Source of the DNA: Sphingobacteriales bacterium
Lineage (GTDB): Bacteria > Bacteroidota > Bacteroidia > Chitinophagales > Chitinophagaceae
DNA length: 64,000 nt
Assembly (NCBI GenBank): GCA_016219985.1
Contig: JACRJO010000032.1
Location: 496,001-560,000 of the forward strand
Direction: 5' to 3'
Part shown: positions 29,182 through 37,553 of the stretch, one piece after another
Layout of the letters: each line of letters opens with the position of its first letter
How positions within the stretch are numbered: the stretch's first letter is position 1
The notes under the pieces: model-generated
The model's input: only the letters and a program-made list of their open reading frames with translations
Databases searched by the model: none
What the model was told of the DNA's origin: nothing
Translations under genes and position numbers: made by a program

Positions 29182-29730
29182 ATGACTGTGAAACAACATA
29201 CCGCCAACGATTTTCCCGGGCAGATACAGGAGACCGAGGGAGGTGGGATTGTCCTGAGTAAACTGGATGATATCATTAACTGGGCCCGGTCCAATTCCCT
29301 CTGGCCGCTGACCTTCGCCACCAGTTGCTGCGGCATTGAATACATGGCCGTAGCCGGGGCTAAATATGATTTTTCCCGTTTTGGTTTTGAAGTGGCCCGT
29401 GCCACACCCCGCCAGGCCGATGTGATCATCATTGCCGGTACCATTGTGAACAAGATGGCCCCGGTCTTAAAAAGACTGTATGACCAGATGGCCGATCCCA
29501 AATACGTGATCGCCATGGGGGCCTGCGCTATCAGCGGCGGCCCTTTCTTTTATAATACCTATTCCGTAGTGAAAGGCGCGGATCACGTGATCCCCGTGGA
29601 TGTGTATGTGGCCGGTTGCCCGCCCAGGCCGGAAGCCCTGCTGCATGCCCTGATTTCCCTGCAGGAAAAAATTAAAGCGGGCCTGACCCGTGAACAAATC
29701 AGAACAGCCCCACCCCTGAAAGGGGAATAA
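29182..29730 (+). CDS. nuoB: NADH-quinone oxidoreductase subunit B
   Basis: A 182-residue peripheral subunit of complex I carrying the terminal N2 [4Fe-4S] cluster. The cluster motif is intact: the tandem Cys of 'FATSCCGIEYMA', the Cys of 'MGACAISGGPF' and the Cys of 'VAGCPPRPEAL'. The ATG at 29182 was chosen; a start at 29155 overlapping nuoA would add nine residues. The gene follows nuoA by 17 bases. Confidence 0.95.
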   Translation: MTVKQHTANDFPGQIQETEGGGIVLSKLDDIINWARSNSLWPLTFATSCCGIEYMAVAGAKYDFSRFGFEVARATPRQADVIIIAGTIVNKMAPVLKRLYDQMADPKYVIAMGACAISGGPFFYNTYSVVKGADHVIPVDVYVAGCPPRPEALLHALISLQEKIKAGLTREQIRTAPPLKGE

Positions 29731-29759
29731 ACCGGGATGGCAAAACAAAGAACCGATCC

Positions 29760-30218
29760 ATGACGAATGAAGAATTAAAAATAAAGATCACGGAGTTGTT
29801 ACCTGCCGCTTCCTTTGAAGAGGGGGGTGAGTGGCTGACTATTTCAATTGAGCCGGGCGACTGGTTATCGCTGGCGCAGCAGCTCCGGAAGGACGAAGCT
29901 TTATTCTTTGATTATCTTTTCTGCCTGACCTGCGTCGACTGGAAGACCCACCTGTCCATGGTGTATCATCTTTCTTCCACGCAATACCGGCATACGATCG
30001 TTGTAAAGGCCAAACTGGACCGGAACAAACCGGAGATTGAAACCGTATCGCAGATCTGGCGGACCGCTGAATTTCACGAGCGGGAAGTGTATGAAATGTT
30101 CGGCGTGAATTTCCGGAACCATCCCGACCTGCGCTTACTGATCTTACCCGACGGATGGGAAGGAAAAAATCCTTTACGGAAAGATTTTGAAGACCCGGTT
30201 AATATGATCCGCTTATAA
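29760..30218 (+). CDS. nuoC: NADH-quinone oxidoreductase subunit C
   Basis: A 152-residue subunit of the connecting module of complex I. The family block 'WRTAEFHEREVYEMFGVNF' and 'LILPDGWEGKNPLRKDF' is present. It is separate from NuoD, unlike the NuoCD fusion of Bacteroides and E. coli. It follows nuoB by 29 bases. Confidence 0.94.
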   Translation: MTNEELKIKITELLPAASFEEGGEWLTISIEPGDWLSLAQQLRKDEALFFDYLFCLTCVDWKTHLSMVYHLSSTQYRHTIVVKAKLDRNKPEIETVSQIWRTAEFHEREVYEMFGVNFRNHPDLRLLILPDGWEGKNPLRKDFEDPVNMIRL

Positions 30219-30246
30219 AAAGTGTAAACCAGATTCGAAAAAAGGA

Positions 30247-31389
30247 ATGTACAGGCAAACCGAAATAATAAAAGAAGCCGTTCCGGGCAGTAACGGGGAG
30301 ACCGGTGAGTTTACCATCAATGTGGGGCCCCAGCACCCGGCCACGCACGGTGTATTGCACCTCGTGATCACCCTGAGCGGAGAAACTATCAAAAAAGTGG
30401 AACCGCACCTGGGTTATATCCACCGTTCTATTGAGAAAATGTGTGAGAGCCTGACCTACCGGCAATTCATTTACGTGACCAGCCGGATGGATTACCTGTC
30501 TTCCCATATTAACAATCATGCCTGTGCGCTTTGCGTGGAGAAGGGCATGCAAATTGAAGTTCCCCCGCGGGCCCGGGTGATCCGGGTATTGATGGATGAG
30601 CTCACCCGGATCGCCTCCCATGAACTGTGGTGGGGCGCTATGGCTATGGACCTGGGTGCTTTTACCCCGTTTTTCCATGCCTTCCGCGAAAGGGAAAGCA
30701 TCAATGATATCATGGAAGAAACCTGCGGGGCCCGGCTGACCATGAACTATATGGTACCCGGCGGGGTGATGCAGGATATCCATCCCAATTTCCAGAAAAG
30801 AGTAAAAGAATTTATCCGGTTATACAAACGCAAGATCGATGAGTACGATGAACTGGTGACCGGCAATATCATTTTCCAGAACCGGATGAAGGGGGTTGGT
30901 GTGCTGACCCCGGAAGATGCGGTATCGTATGGCTGCAGTGGCCCGGTGACAAGAGGAAGCGGGGTGAGTTCGGATATCCGCAAACTCTACCCGTACGAGA
31001 TCTATGACAAACTGGAATTCGATGAAGTGCTGGAGACCGGTGGTGATTCCTTTGCCCGTTACCTGGTACGTATCCGTGAAATGCAGCAATCCATCCGTAT
31101 CATTGAACAACTGATCGACCAGATCCCGGAAGGTGATTTCCAGGCCAAGACCAAGGCCGTGCTGAAATTACCCAAGGGAGAATTTTATACCCGCGTGGAA
31201 ACCGCCCGTGGCGAACTGGGTGTTTATATTGTAAGCGAAGGCGGCACCACTCCCTACCGGATCAAATTCCGTTCACCGGGATTTTCGAATCTGTCGGTGC
31301 TGGATCATATTGCCCGCGGCAGCAAGATCGGTGACCTGGTGGCGATGATGGGAACACTGGACCTGGTAATCCCTGATATAGACAGATAA
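30247..31389 (+). CDS. nuoD: NADH-quinone oxidoreductase subunit D
   Basis: A 380-residue subunit homologous to the hydrogenase large subunit; it forms the quinone pocket with NuoB. Conserved blocks 'NVGPQHPATHGVLHLV', 'EPHLGYIHRSIEKM', 'TSRMDYLSSHINNHA' and the C-terminal 'TLDLVIPDIDR' are complete. Length is slightly below the E. coli domain. In the canonical order nuoE, nuoF and nuoG would follow; here a 141-base non-coding gap leads directly to nuoH. Confidence 0.96.
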   Translation: MYRQTEIIKEAVPGSNGETGEFTINVGPQHPATHGVLHLVITLSGETIKKVEPHLGYIHRSIEKMCESLTYRQFIYVTSRMDYLSSHINNHACALCVEKGMQIEVPPRARVIRVLMDELTRIASHELWWGAMAMDLGAFTPFFHAFRERESINDIMEETCGARLTMNYMVPGGVMQDIHPNFQKRVKEFIRLYKRKIDEYDELVTGNIIFQNRMKGVGVLTPEDAVSYGCSGPVTRGSGVSSDIRKLYPYEIYDKLEFDEVLETGGDSFARYLVRIREMQQSIRIIEQLIDQIPEGDFQAKTKAVLKLPKGEFYTRVETARGELGVYIVSEGGTTPYRIKFRSPGFSNLSVLDHIARGSKIGDLVAMMGTLDLVIPDIDR

Positions 31390-31530
31390 GCACTGATCCC
31401 CTGGTGGAAACAGGCATACTGTTGTTGAAGGAATGATTGTCACGACCCGGTCAGAAGAAAATAAATTAACAGCCGGTACCGGCTAACCCCAAAATGTACC
31501 GGCCGATCATACTAACCTGAACAAAGCAGC
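31390..31530. other. Non-coding junction nuoD-nuoH where nuoEFG would be expected
   Basis: 141 bases with no open frame of note and no remnant of NuoE, NuoF or NuoG sequence. It contains the short inverted repeat CCGGTACCGG around 31475. See the finding on complex I. Confidence 0.6.
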
Positions 31531-32607
31531 ATGTGGAGTCTCTCACATATCGCGAATGAAATCCATACCTGGTTGAGCAATACCTTCAACCCTACCTGGA
31601 CCCAGATCATTGAGATGGTACTGGCCGGTGTGGCGGTGATCGGTTTATTTGCCGCACTGGGCCTGGTACTCGTATTGATGGAAAGAAGAGTGGCCGCCTG
31701 GATCCAGATCCGGCTGGGCCCGAACCGGGTGGGTCCCTTTGGTTTGCTGCAATCCATGGCCGATACCCTGAAATTAATTGTAAAGGAAGGACTGACACCG
31801 GATGGCGCGGATAAAGTGATGTTCAATGTCGCGCCCTTTATCGCCATGATTGTGGCCATGCTGCTGATGGCGCCGATCGCTTTTGCCAAAGATTTCCAGT
31901 TGTGGGACCTCAATATCGGCGTCCTGTTTGTTACGGCCATTTCCTCTATCATGGTCATCAGTATCCTCATGGCCGGCTGGTCCAGCAACAATAAATATTC
32001 CCTGATGGGCGCTATGCGCAGCGGGGCACAGATCGTGAGTTATGAACTGAGCGCCGGTTTATCGATTATGACCATTGTGGTGCTGACCGGCAGCCTGCAG
32101 GTATCCGATATCATCCATTCCCAGGCCAATGGCTGGTGGATCTTTAAAGGGCATGTGCCCGTGTGGATCGCTTTCATCACTTTTATTATTGCAGTAACAG
32201 CAGAAACCAACCGGGCGCCCTTTGACCTGGCAGAGGCCGAATCTGAACTGACCGCGGGATTCCATACCGAATATTCCGGGATGAAGTTTGCCCTGTTCTT
32301 CCTGGCCGAATATATCAATGTGTTTATTGTTTGTGCGATTGGCGCCACATTATTCCTGGGCGGATGGATGCCCCTGCATTTTGGCAGTGGCAATGCATTT
32401 AACCATGCCATGGATTATATCCCATCCAGTATCTGGTTCTTTGGAAAAACATTTTTGCTGATCTTCCTGATCATGTGGTTCCGGTGGACCTTCCCGCGTT
32501 TGCGGATCGACCAGTTGCTGAACCTGGAGTGGAAATACCTGCTGCCGATCAGTATGGTCAATTTATTAGTGACAACGGCGATGGCGATATTGGGATGGCA
32601 TTTTTGA
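31531..32607 (+). CDS. nuoH: NADH-quinone oxidoreductase subunit H
   Basis: A 358-residue eight-helix membrane subunit that joins the quinone chamber to the proton-pumping arm. The segments 'ERRVAAWIQIRLGPNRVGPFG', abbreviated here to its key 'RLGPNRVGP', and 'AETNRAPFDLAEAESELTAG' (key charged residues E, R, D, E) are intact, as is 'EYSGMKFALFFLAEYIN'. The stop is followed by a 180-base repeat-bearing gap before nuoI. Confidence 0.96.
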   Translation: MWSLSHIANEIHTWLSNTFNPTWTQIIEMVLAGVAVIGLFAALGLVLVLMERRVAAWIQIRLGPNRVGPFGLLQSMADTLKLIVKEGLTPDGADKVMFNVAPFIAMIVAMLLMAPIAFAKDFQLWDLNIGVLFVTAISSIMVISILMAGWSSNNKYSLMGAMRSGAQIVSYELSAGLSIMTIVVLTGSLQVSDIIHSQANGWWIFKGHVPVWIAFITFIIAVTAETNRAPFDLAEAESELTAGFHTEYSGMKFALFFLAEYINVFIVCAIGATLFLGGWMPLHFGSGNAFNHAMDYIPSSIWFFGKTFLLIFLIMWFRWTFPRLRIDQLLNLEWKYLLPISMVNLLVTTAMAILGWHF

Positions 32608-32614
32608 GGGGTGA

Positions 32615-32636
32615 ACCTGCCTGCCGGCAGGCAGGT
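32615..32636. repeat. Perfect 11 + 11 palindrome (CCTGCC / GGCAGG type)
   Basis: ACCTGCCTGCC is followed directly by its own reverse complement. Related imperfect copies lie at about 4976-4999, 18844-18866 and 32707-32747. Such palindromes are REP-like in size and are placed between nuoH and nuoI. Confidence 0.75.
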
Positions 32637-32679
32637 GGTGAATGGGGGCGTGATATTGGAAGGGGACTGTTGATAGGAG

Positions 32680-32707
32680 TTTGTAGTTTGTAGTTAGTAG
32701 TTTGTAG
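32680..32707. repeat. Heptad-period array (TTTGTAG type) inside the nuo operon
   Basis: Four units TTTGTAG, TTTGTAG, TTAGTAG, TTTGTAG in perfect 7-base register lie between nuoH and nuoI. Confidence 0.8.
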
Positions 32708-32787
32708 CCTGCCTTCTCGCCTCGCTGCGAAGCGGGCCGGACAGGCAGAATCACCTGTTACTGGCAAACCATTGAATAAAACAGACA

Positions 32788-33264
32788 ATGTTTATAGTTA
32801 AATATATAAAAGATGTTTGGGGCGCGATAGCCTCGCTGGCAACCGGTATGAAGCGGACCCTGTATTATTTCACCCATCACAAGGAGATCATTACCCAGGA
32901 ATACCCGGATAACCGGGACAGCCTGGTGATGGCGGAGCGCTTCAAGGGCGAAGTGGTGATGCCGCATGACGAGAAGAACGAACACCGCTGCACCGGCTGC
33001 ACGGCCTGCGAACTGGCCTGTCCCAACGGCACGATCAAAGTGATCACGAAGTTTGACATCAGCCCGGAAGGAAAGAAAAAGAAAGCGATCGATAAACTGG
33101 TCTACCACCTCGAACTCTGCACCATGTGCAATCTCTGCGTGGAAGCCTGCCCCTCCGATGCGATCAAGATGGCGCAGACCTTTGAACACAGTGTATACGA
33201 CCGGAAGCAACTGACAAAAATTTTAAATCACCCCGGCTCTAAAATCATGGAAGGCGTAGAATGA
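32788..33264 (+). CDS. nuoI: NADH-quinone oxidoreductase subunit I
   Basis: A 158-residue ferredoxin-like subunit of complex I with two [4Fe-4S] cluster motifs, 'CTGCTACELACP' (about residues 68-79) and 'CTMCNLCVEACP' (about 112-123). It forms the end of the electron chain between the input module and NuoB; in complexes without NuoEFG this subunit is where a ferredoxin is thought to dock. A Lys-rich loop ('SPEGKKKKAIDK') between the two motifs could favour an acidic partner (inference). It overlaps nuoJ by 4 bases (ATGA). Confidence 0.95.
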   Translation: MFIVKYIKDVWGAIASLATGMKRTLYYFTHHKEIITQEYPDNRDSLVMAERFKGEVVMPHDEKNEHRCTGCTACELACPNGTIKVITKFDISPEGKKKKAIDKLVYHLELCTMCNLCVEACPSDAIKMAQTFEHSVYDRKQLTKILNHPGSKIMEGVE

Positions 33265-33779
33265 TGAACGGATCCACCATACTCTTTTACCTGCTGGCAG
33301 CTTTAACAGTAAGCTGTGGGGTATTATCCATTTCCACCCGGCATATCTTCCGGGCGGCCATTTATTTATTATTTTCTCTCATCGGCGTCGCCGGGCTTTA
33401 TTTCTGGTTAGCCTATGAATTCATTGCCGCGGTGCAGATCGTGGTTTATGTGGGCGGGATCGTGGTGCTGATCATCTTCTCGATCTTCCTGACCCAGCAG
33501 GCCGGGGAAAAATTACCCAGGCAACGGCTGGACCGGAAAATATGGGCCACCCTGGCAACTTTTTGCGGCTTTGCCCTGACCCTGTTGCAGGTCTGGCAAC
33601 ATGAATTTCCGCCGGTGATTCCCCAGGCCCCGGTCACCGTAAGGGGTATTGGTGAAAAAATGATGAGTACGGAAGCCGGCGGGTACGCCCTGCCCTTCGA
33701 GATCATCTCCATGCTCTTACTGGCCGCCATGGTGGGCTGTATCGTGATTGCCTTACGCAGTAAACCCGAAACAAAATGA
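33261..33779 (+). CDS. nuoJ: NADH-quinone oxidoreductase subunit J
   Basis: A 172-residue membrane subunit with five predicted helices; 'AIYLLFSLIGVAGLYFWL' and 'AAVQIVVYVGGIVVLIIFSIF' match the conserved third-helix region with its pi-bulge. Overlaps both nuoI and nuoK by ATGA, implying translational coupling. Confidence 0.93.
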   Translation: MMNGSTILFYLLAALTVSCGVLSISTRHIFRAAIYLLFSLIGVAGLYFWLAYEFIAAVQIVVYVGGIVVLIIFSIFLTQQAGEKLPRQRLDRKIWATLATFCGFALTLLQVWQHEFPPVIPQAPVTVRGIGEKMMSTEAGGYALPFEIISMLLLAAMVGCIVIALRSKPETK

Positions 33780-34090
33780 TGGAACCCGGACTATACCATA
33801 TCCTGTTTATCAGTACGGCCCTGTTCTTCACCGGGGTGCTGGGATTCTTAACCCGGCGCAACCTCATCACGATGCTGATGAGCATTGAACTGATCCTGAA
33901 CAGTGTGAACCTGAATTTTATTGCTTTCAACAAATATATCTGGCCCGGCAGGATGGACGGCCTGTTCTTTACCCTTTTCATCATTGCCATTGCCGCCGCA
34001 GAAGCAGCCGTGGCGATTGCGATCATTATCAACCTGTACCGCAGCAGCCAGTCCATTGATGTGAATAATGCAGAAGATTTAAAGTATTAA
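33776..34090 (+). CDS. nuoK: NADH-quinone oxidoreductase subunit K
   Basis: A 104-residue three-helix subunit. Key carboxylates are present in 'LMSIELILNSVNLNFI' (helix 2) and 'AAAEAAVAIAIIINLYR' (helix 3), which form part of the proton path. Start overlaps the nuoJ stop. Confidence 0.95.
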   Translation: MMEPGLYHILFISTALFFTGVLGFLTRRNLITMLMSIELILNSVNLNFIAFNKYIWPGRMDGLFFTLFIIAIAAAEAAVAIAIIINLYRSSQSIDVNNAEDLKY

Positions 34091-34096
34091 ACGACT

Positions 34097-36040
34097 ATGC
34101 CGAACGCAACCAACATAGCACTGATCCCGCTTCTTCCATTGGCCGGTTTTATACTACTGGGCCTGTTTGGCAGGAAATATATTAAGAATGGGGCCGGCCT
34201 GATCGGGACCGCCCTGTTGCTGGGTTCCGCCCTCCTGGCCCTGTACACTGCTTATGACTATTTCTTTGTCTATGGAAAAGTGGATGGCGTTTACCAGCAA
34301 TTTGTCCCCTTAAAGATCACCTGGCTGGCATTCAGCAAGGAATTGTCCATTGATATGGGACTGGTGATCGACCCCATTTCCGTCATGATGCTGCTGGTAG
34401 TGACCTTTGTTTCCCTGATGGTGCATATCTACAGCCTGGGCTATATGAAAGGGGAAGAGCGTTTTCCCACCTATTATGCATTCCTGGGCCTGTTCACTTT
34501 TTCCATGCTGGGACTCGTTCTGGCCAGCAATATCTTCCAGATGTATATCTTCTGGGAACTGGTGGGGGTTTCTTCCTTCCTGCTGATCGGTTTTTATTAT
34601 GACAAACCCAGCGCAGTGGCGGCCAGTAAAAAAGCGTTTATTGTTACCCGTTTTGCTGACCTTGGGTTCCTGGTCGGCATTTTAATACTCTCTTATTTCT
34701 CCGGCAGCTTTGATTTTCAGACCCTGATTGCGCGGCTGACTTCACCGGAATCCAATGAAGTTAAGAATGCCGTGGCTTCCACCTTCCTCGGTGCTTCTGC
34801 CCTGACCTGGGGCGCTGCCCTCATTTTTATCGGCGGCGCCGGTAAGAGCGCCATGTTCCCGCTGCATATCTGGCTGCCCGATGCGATGGAAGGCCCCACG
34901 CCTGTTTCCGCTTTGATCCATGCCGCCACGATGGTGGTGGCTGGTGTTTATTTAGTGGCCCGGCTGTTCCCGGTATTTTCGGTCACCACGCCCGCTGTCC
35001 TCGAAATCATTGGCTGGGTGGGTGCGGTCTCCGCGATCATTGCAGCAGTCATCGCCTGCACACAAACCGATATCAAACGGGTGCTCGCCTATTCCACCAT
35101 GTCGCAGATCGGGTATATGATGTTTGCGTTAGGTGTATCCAGCTACGGCGGGGAAGCGGGACTGGGTTATACCGCTTCGATGTTCCATTTGTTTACCCAC
35201 GCCATGTTCAAAGCCCTGCTTTTCCTTGGGGCCGGCGCCGTGATCCATTATGTGCACAGTAATGAGATGAAAGATATGGGGGGGCTGCGAAAAAAATTAC
35301 CCATTACCCACTTCACATTCCTGGTTGCCTGCCTGGCCATTGCCGGTGTGCCGCCCTTTGCCGGTTTCTTCAGCAAGGAGGAAATCCTGCTGGCTGCTTA
35401 TAATAGTAATACCGCTATCTACTGGATTGCATTGATCACTTCAGGACTGACCGCCTTTTATATGTTCCGTTTATATTTCACTATATTCTGGAACAAAGCG
35501 CAGGGTGAACATTCCGCCGCGGCGAACAAGCATGGGGAAGGCGGCCTCGTCATGATGCTACCCCTCGTCTTATTAGCTGTGGGTGCAGCCGGCGCCGGGT
35601 TTATTCCCTTTGGTGAATTCGTGAGCACCGATGGCAAAGCGCTGGAATCACATTTTCATTTATCCTTCTCGCTTGCCCCGGTAGCCCTGGGATTAGCCGG
35701 TATCCTGGCCGCCTTATGGATGTATGCCAAAGCCAATGACAAACCGGCCAGGCTGGCCGCTTCCCTGGGGGGATTGTACAAAGCAGCTTATCATAAGTTT
35801 TATATAGACGAACTGTACCTGTTTATAACAAAGAAAGTATTGTTCAACCTGGTGGGCCGTCCGGCTGCCTGGTTCGACCGGAATATTGTGGACGGGCTGA
35901 TGAACCTGACCGGCAATAGCACGGTACTGGTTTCGGAAGGCATTAAAAAATTCCAGTCGGGAAAAGTACAGCAGTATGCCATCTTCTTTTTGGGAGCGGT
36001 GGTGCTGCTGGCTGTATTGTTTATTTATGTTTGGAGATAG
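34097..36040 (+). CDS. nuoL: NADH-quinone oxidoreductase subunit L
   Basis: A 647-residue antiporter-like subunit, the distal proton channel of complex I. It contains 'WELVGVSSFLLIGFYYDKPSA', 'GKSAMFPLHIWLPDAMEGPTP' (key Lys, His, Asp) and 'HLFTHAMFKALLFLGAGAVIH', followed by the C-terminal lateral-helix region. Residue composition and length are normal. Confidence 0.96.
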   Translation: MPNATNIALIPLLPLAGFILLGLFGRKYIKNGAGLIGTALLLGSALLALYTAYDYFFVYGKVDGVYQQFVPLKITWLAFSKELSIDMGLVIDPISVMMLLVVTFVSLMVHIYSLGYMKGEERFPTYYAFLGLFTFSMLGLVLASNIFQMYIFWELVGVSSFLLIGFYYDKPSAVAASKKAFIVTRFADLGFLVGILILSYFSGSFDFQTLIARLTSPESNEVKNAVASTFLGASALTWGAALIFIGGAGKSAMFPLHIWLPDAMEGPTPVSALIHAATMVVAGVYLVARLFPVFSVTTPAVLEIIGWVGAVSAIIAAVIACTQTDIKRVLAYSTMSQIGYMMFALGVSSYGGEAGLGYTASMFHLFTHAMFKALLFLGAGAVIHYVHSNEMKDMGGLRKKLPITHFTFLVACLAIAGVPPFAGFFSKEEILLAAYNSNTAIYWIALITSGLTAFYMFRLYFTIFWNKAQGEHSAAANKHGEGGLVMMLPLVLLAVGAAGAGFIPFGEFVSTDGKALESHFHLSFSLAPVALGLAGILAALWMYAKANDKPARLAASLGGLYKAAYHKFYIDELYLFITKKVLFNLVGRPAAWFDRNIVDGLMNLTGNSTVLVSEGIKKFQSGKVQQYAIFFLGAVVLLAVLFIYVWR

Positions 36041-36063
36041 GATATACAGATAAATAAGAACTG

Positions 36064-37542
36064 ATGAACCTTTTAGTACTCATAGGAGCGCCCCTGCTTA
36101 CGGCCCTGGCCGTTTTAGTGGCCCGCAATAAGCAGCAGGTGAAATGGATTTCACTGGCCGGTTCCTTCCTGCAACTGGGACTGGCCATCGCCCTGTTGCT
36201 GGCATTCCGCCAGGAAAGAGCGGCCAATAATACCGCGCAAATGCTGTTTGAACAGCAATACAAACTCTTTCAAAGCCTGCATATCAGCTTTCACTTTGGC
36301 GTGGACGGTATTTCCGTGGCCATGATCCTGCTTACCAGTTTTGTGGTGGTGGCCGGCGTACTGGTATCCTGGAATGTTGAGAAAATGACGAAGGAGTTTT
36401 ATTTCCTGCTTCTTTTGCTGGGCCTGGGCGCCTATGGCTTCTTTATCTCTCTTGATCTTTTTATCCTGTTCTTCTTCCTCGAAATATCCGTGATACCCAA
36501 GTACCTGCTGATCGGTATCTGGGGCAGCGGGAAAAAAGAGTATAGCGCCAATAAACTCGCCCTGATGCTGATGGGCGGTTCGGCCCTGATCCTGGTGGGT
36601 ATGCTGGGCTTGTATTTCACAGCCGGTAACAGTTTCGATATAATGACGTTGTCCAAAGCAACGATTACCCCGGAAACACAGCATATTCTTTTCCCCCTGT
36701 TGTTTGTGGGCTTTGGTGTATTCACCGCTTTGTTCCCCCTGCATACCTGGGTGCCCGATGGTCACTCCTCCGCCCCCACGGCCGGTTCGATGTTCCTGGC
36801 CGGTATTTCGATGAAACTCGGCGGATATGGTTGTTTAAGAGTGGCTACCTATTTATTACCCGAAGGGGCTAAGGAATATGCCACTATCATTATTGTGCTT
36901 TCCGCCATCGCGATCTTATACGGCGCCTTCGCCACCATGATGCAGAAGGATCTGAAATATATCAACGCGTATTCTTCCGTAAGTCACGTGGGATTCAGTT
37001 TGCTTGGTATCGGTATGCTGACACAGACAGCGATCACCGGGGCCCTGATGCAGATGGTATCACACGGTGTGATGACGGCCCTTTTCTTCGCCGTGATCGG
37101 CATGATCTATGACCGGACCCATACCCGTATGGTGGCTGACATGGGCGGCCTGATGAAACAAATGCCCTTTATCAGTACGGTTTTCTTTATTGTGGGACTT
37201 TGCTCCCTGGGTTTACCGGGGTTGAGTGGTTTTGTGGCCGAGATGACGGTATTCGTGGGCTCCTGGCAAAACGCGGATGCCTTCCACCGGGTTGCCACCC
37301 TGGCCGCGGCCATGTCCATTGTGGTAACCGCCGTATATATTTTACGGGCCATCGGCAGAACGGTGATGGGGCCCAATACGAATGAGGCGCATCTTGTATT
37401 GAAAGATGCCAACTGGAATGAAAAACTGGCGGCGATCCTGCTGGTGGCGGGTATCCTGGCCATTGGCATCGCACCCGGCTGGCTGAATGACCTGTTAAGG
37501 CCCGCGGCGGAAGTAATCATGAACAGAATTACCGGACAATAA
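36064..37542 (+). CDS. nuoM: NADH-quinone oxidoreductase subunit M
   Basis: A 492-residue antiporter-like proton-channel subunit. 'FGVDGISVAMILLTSF', 'FFLEISVIPKYLLIGIWG', 'TALFPLHTWVPDGHSSAPTA' and 'YSSVSHVGFSLLGI' are the conserved blocks, with the essential Glu and Lys residues present. It follows nuoL by 23 bases. Confidence 0.96.
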   Translation: MNLLVLIGAPLLTALAVLVARNKQQVKWISLAGSFLQLGLAIALLLAFRQERAANNTAQMLFEQQYKLFQSLHISFHFGVDGISVAMILLTSFVVVAGVLVSWNVEKMTKEFYFLLLLLGLGAYGFFISLDLFILFFFLEISVIPKYLLIGIWGSGKKEYSANKLALMLMGGSALILVGMLGLYFTAGNSFDIMTLSKATITPETQHILFPLLFVGFGVFTALFPLHTWVPDGHSSAPTAGSMFLAGISMKLGGYGCLRVATYLLPEGAKEYATIIIVLSAIAILYGAFATMMQKDLKYINAYSSVSHVGFSLLGIGMLTQTAITGALMQMVSHGVMTALFFAVIGMIYDRTHTRMVADMGGLMKQMPFISTVFFIVGLCSLGLPGLSGFVAEMTVFVGSWQNADAFHRVATLAAAMSIVVTAVYILRAIGRTVMGPNTNEAHLVLKDANWNEKLAAILLVAGILAIGIAPGWLNDLLRPAAEVIMNRITGQ

Positions 37543-37553
37543 AATAGGCTGGA

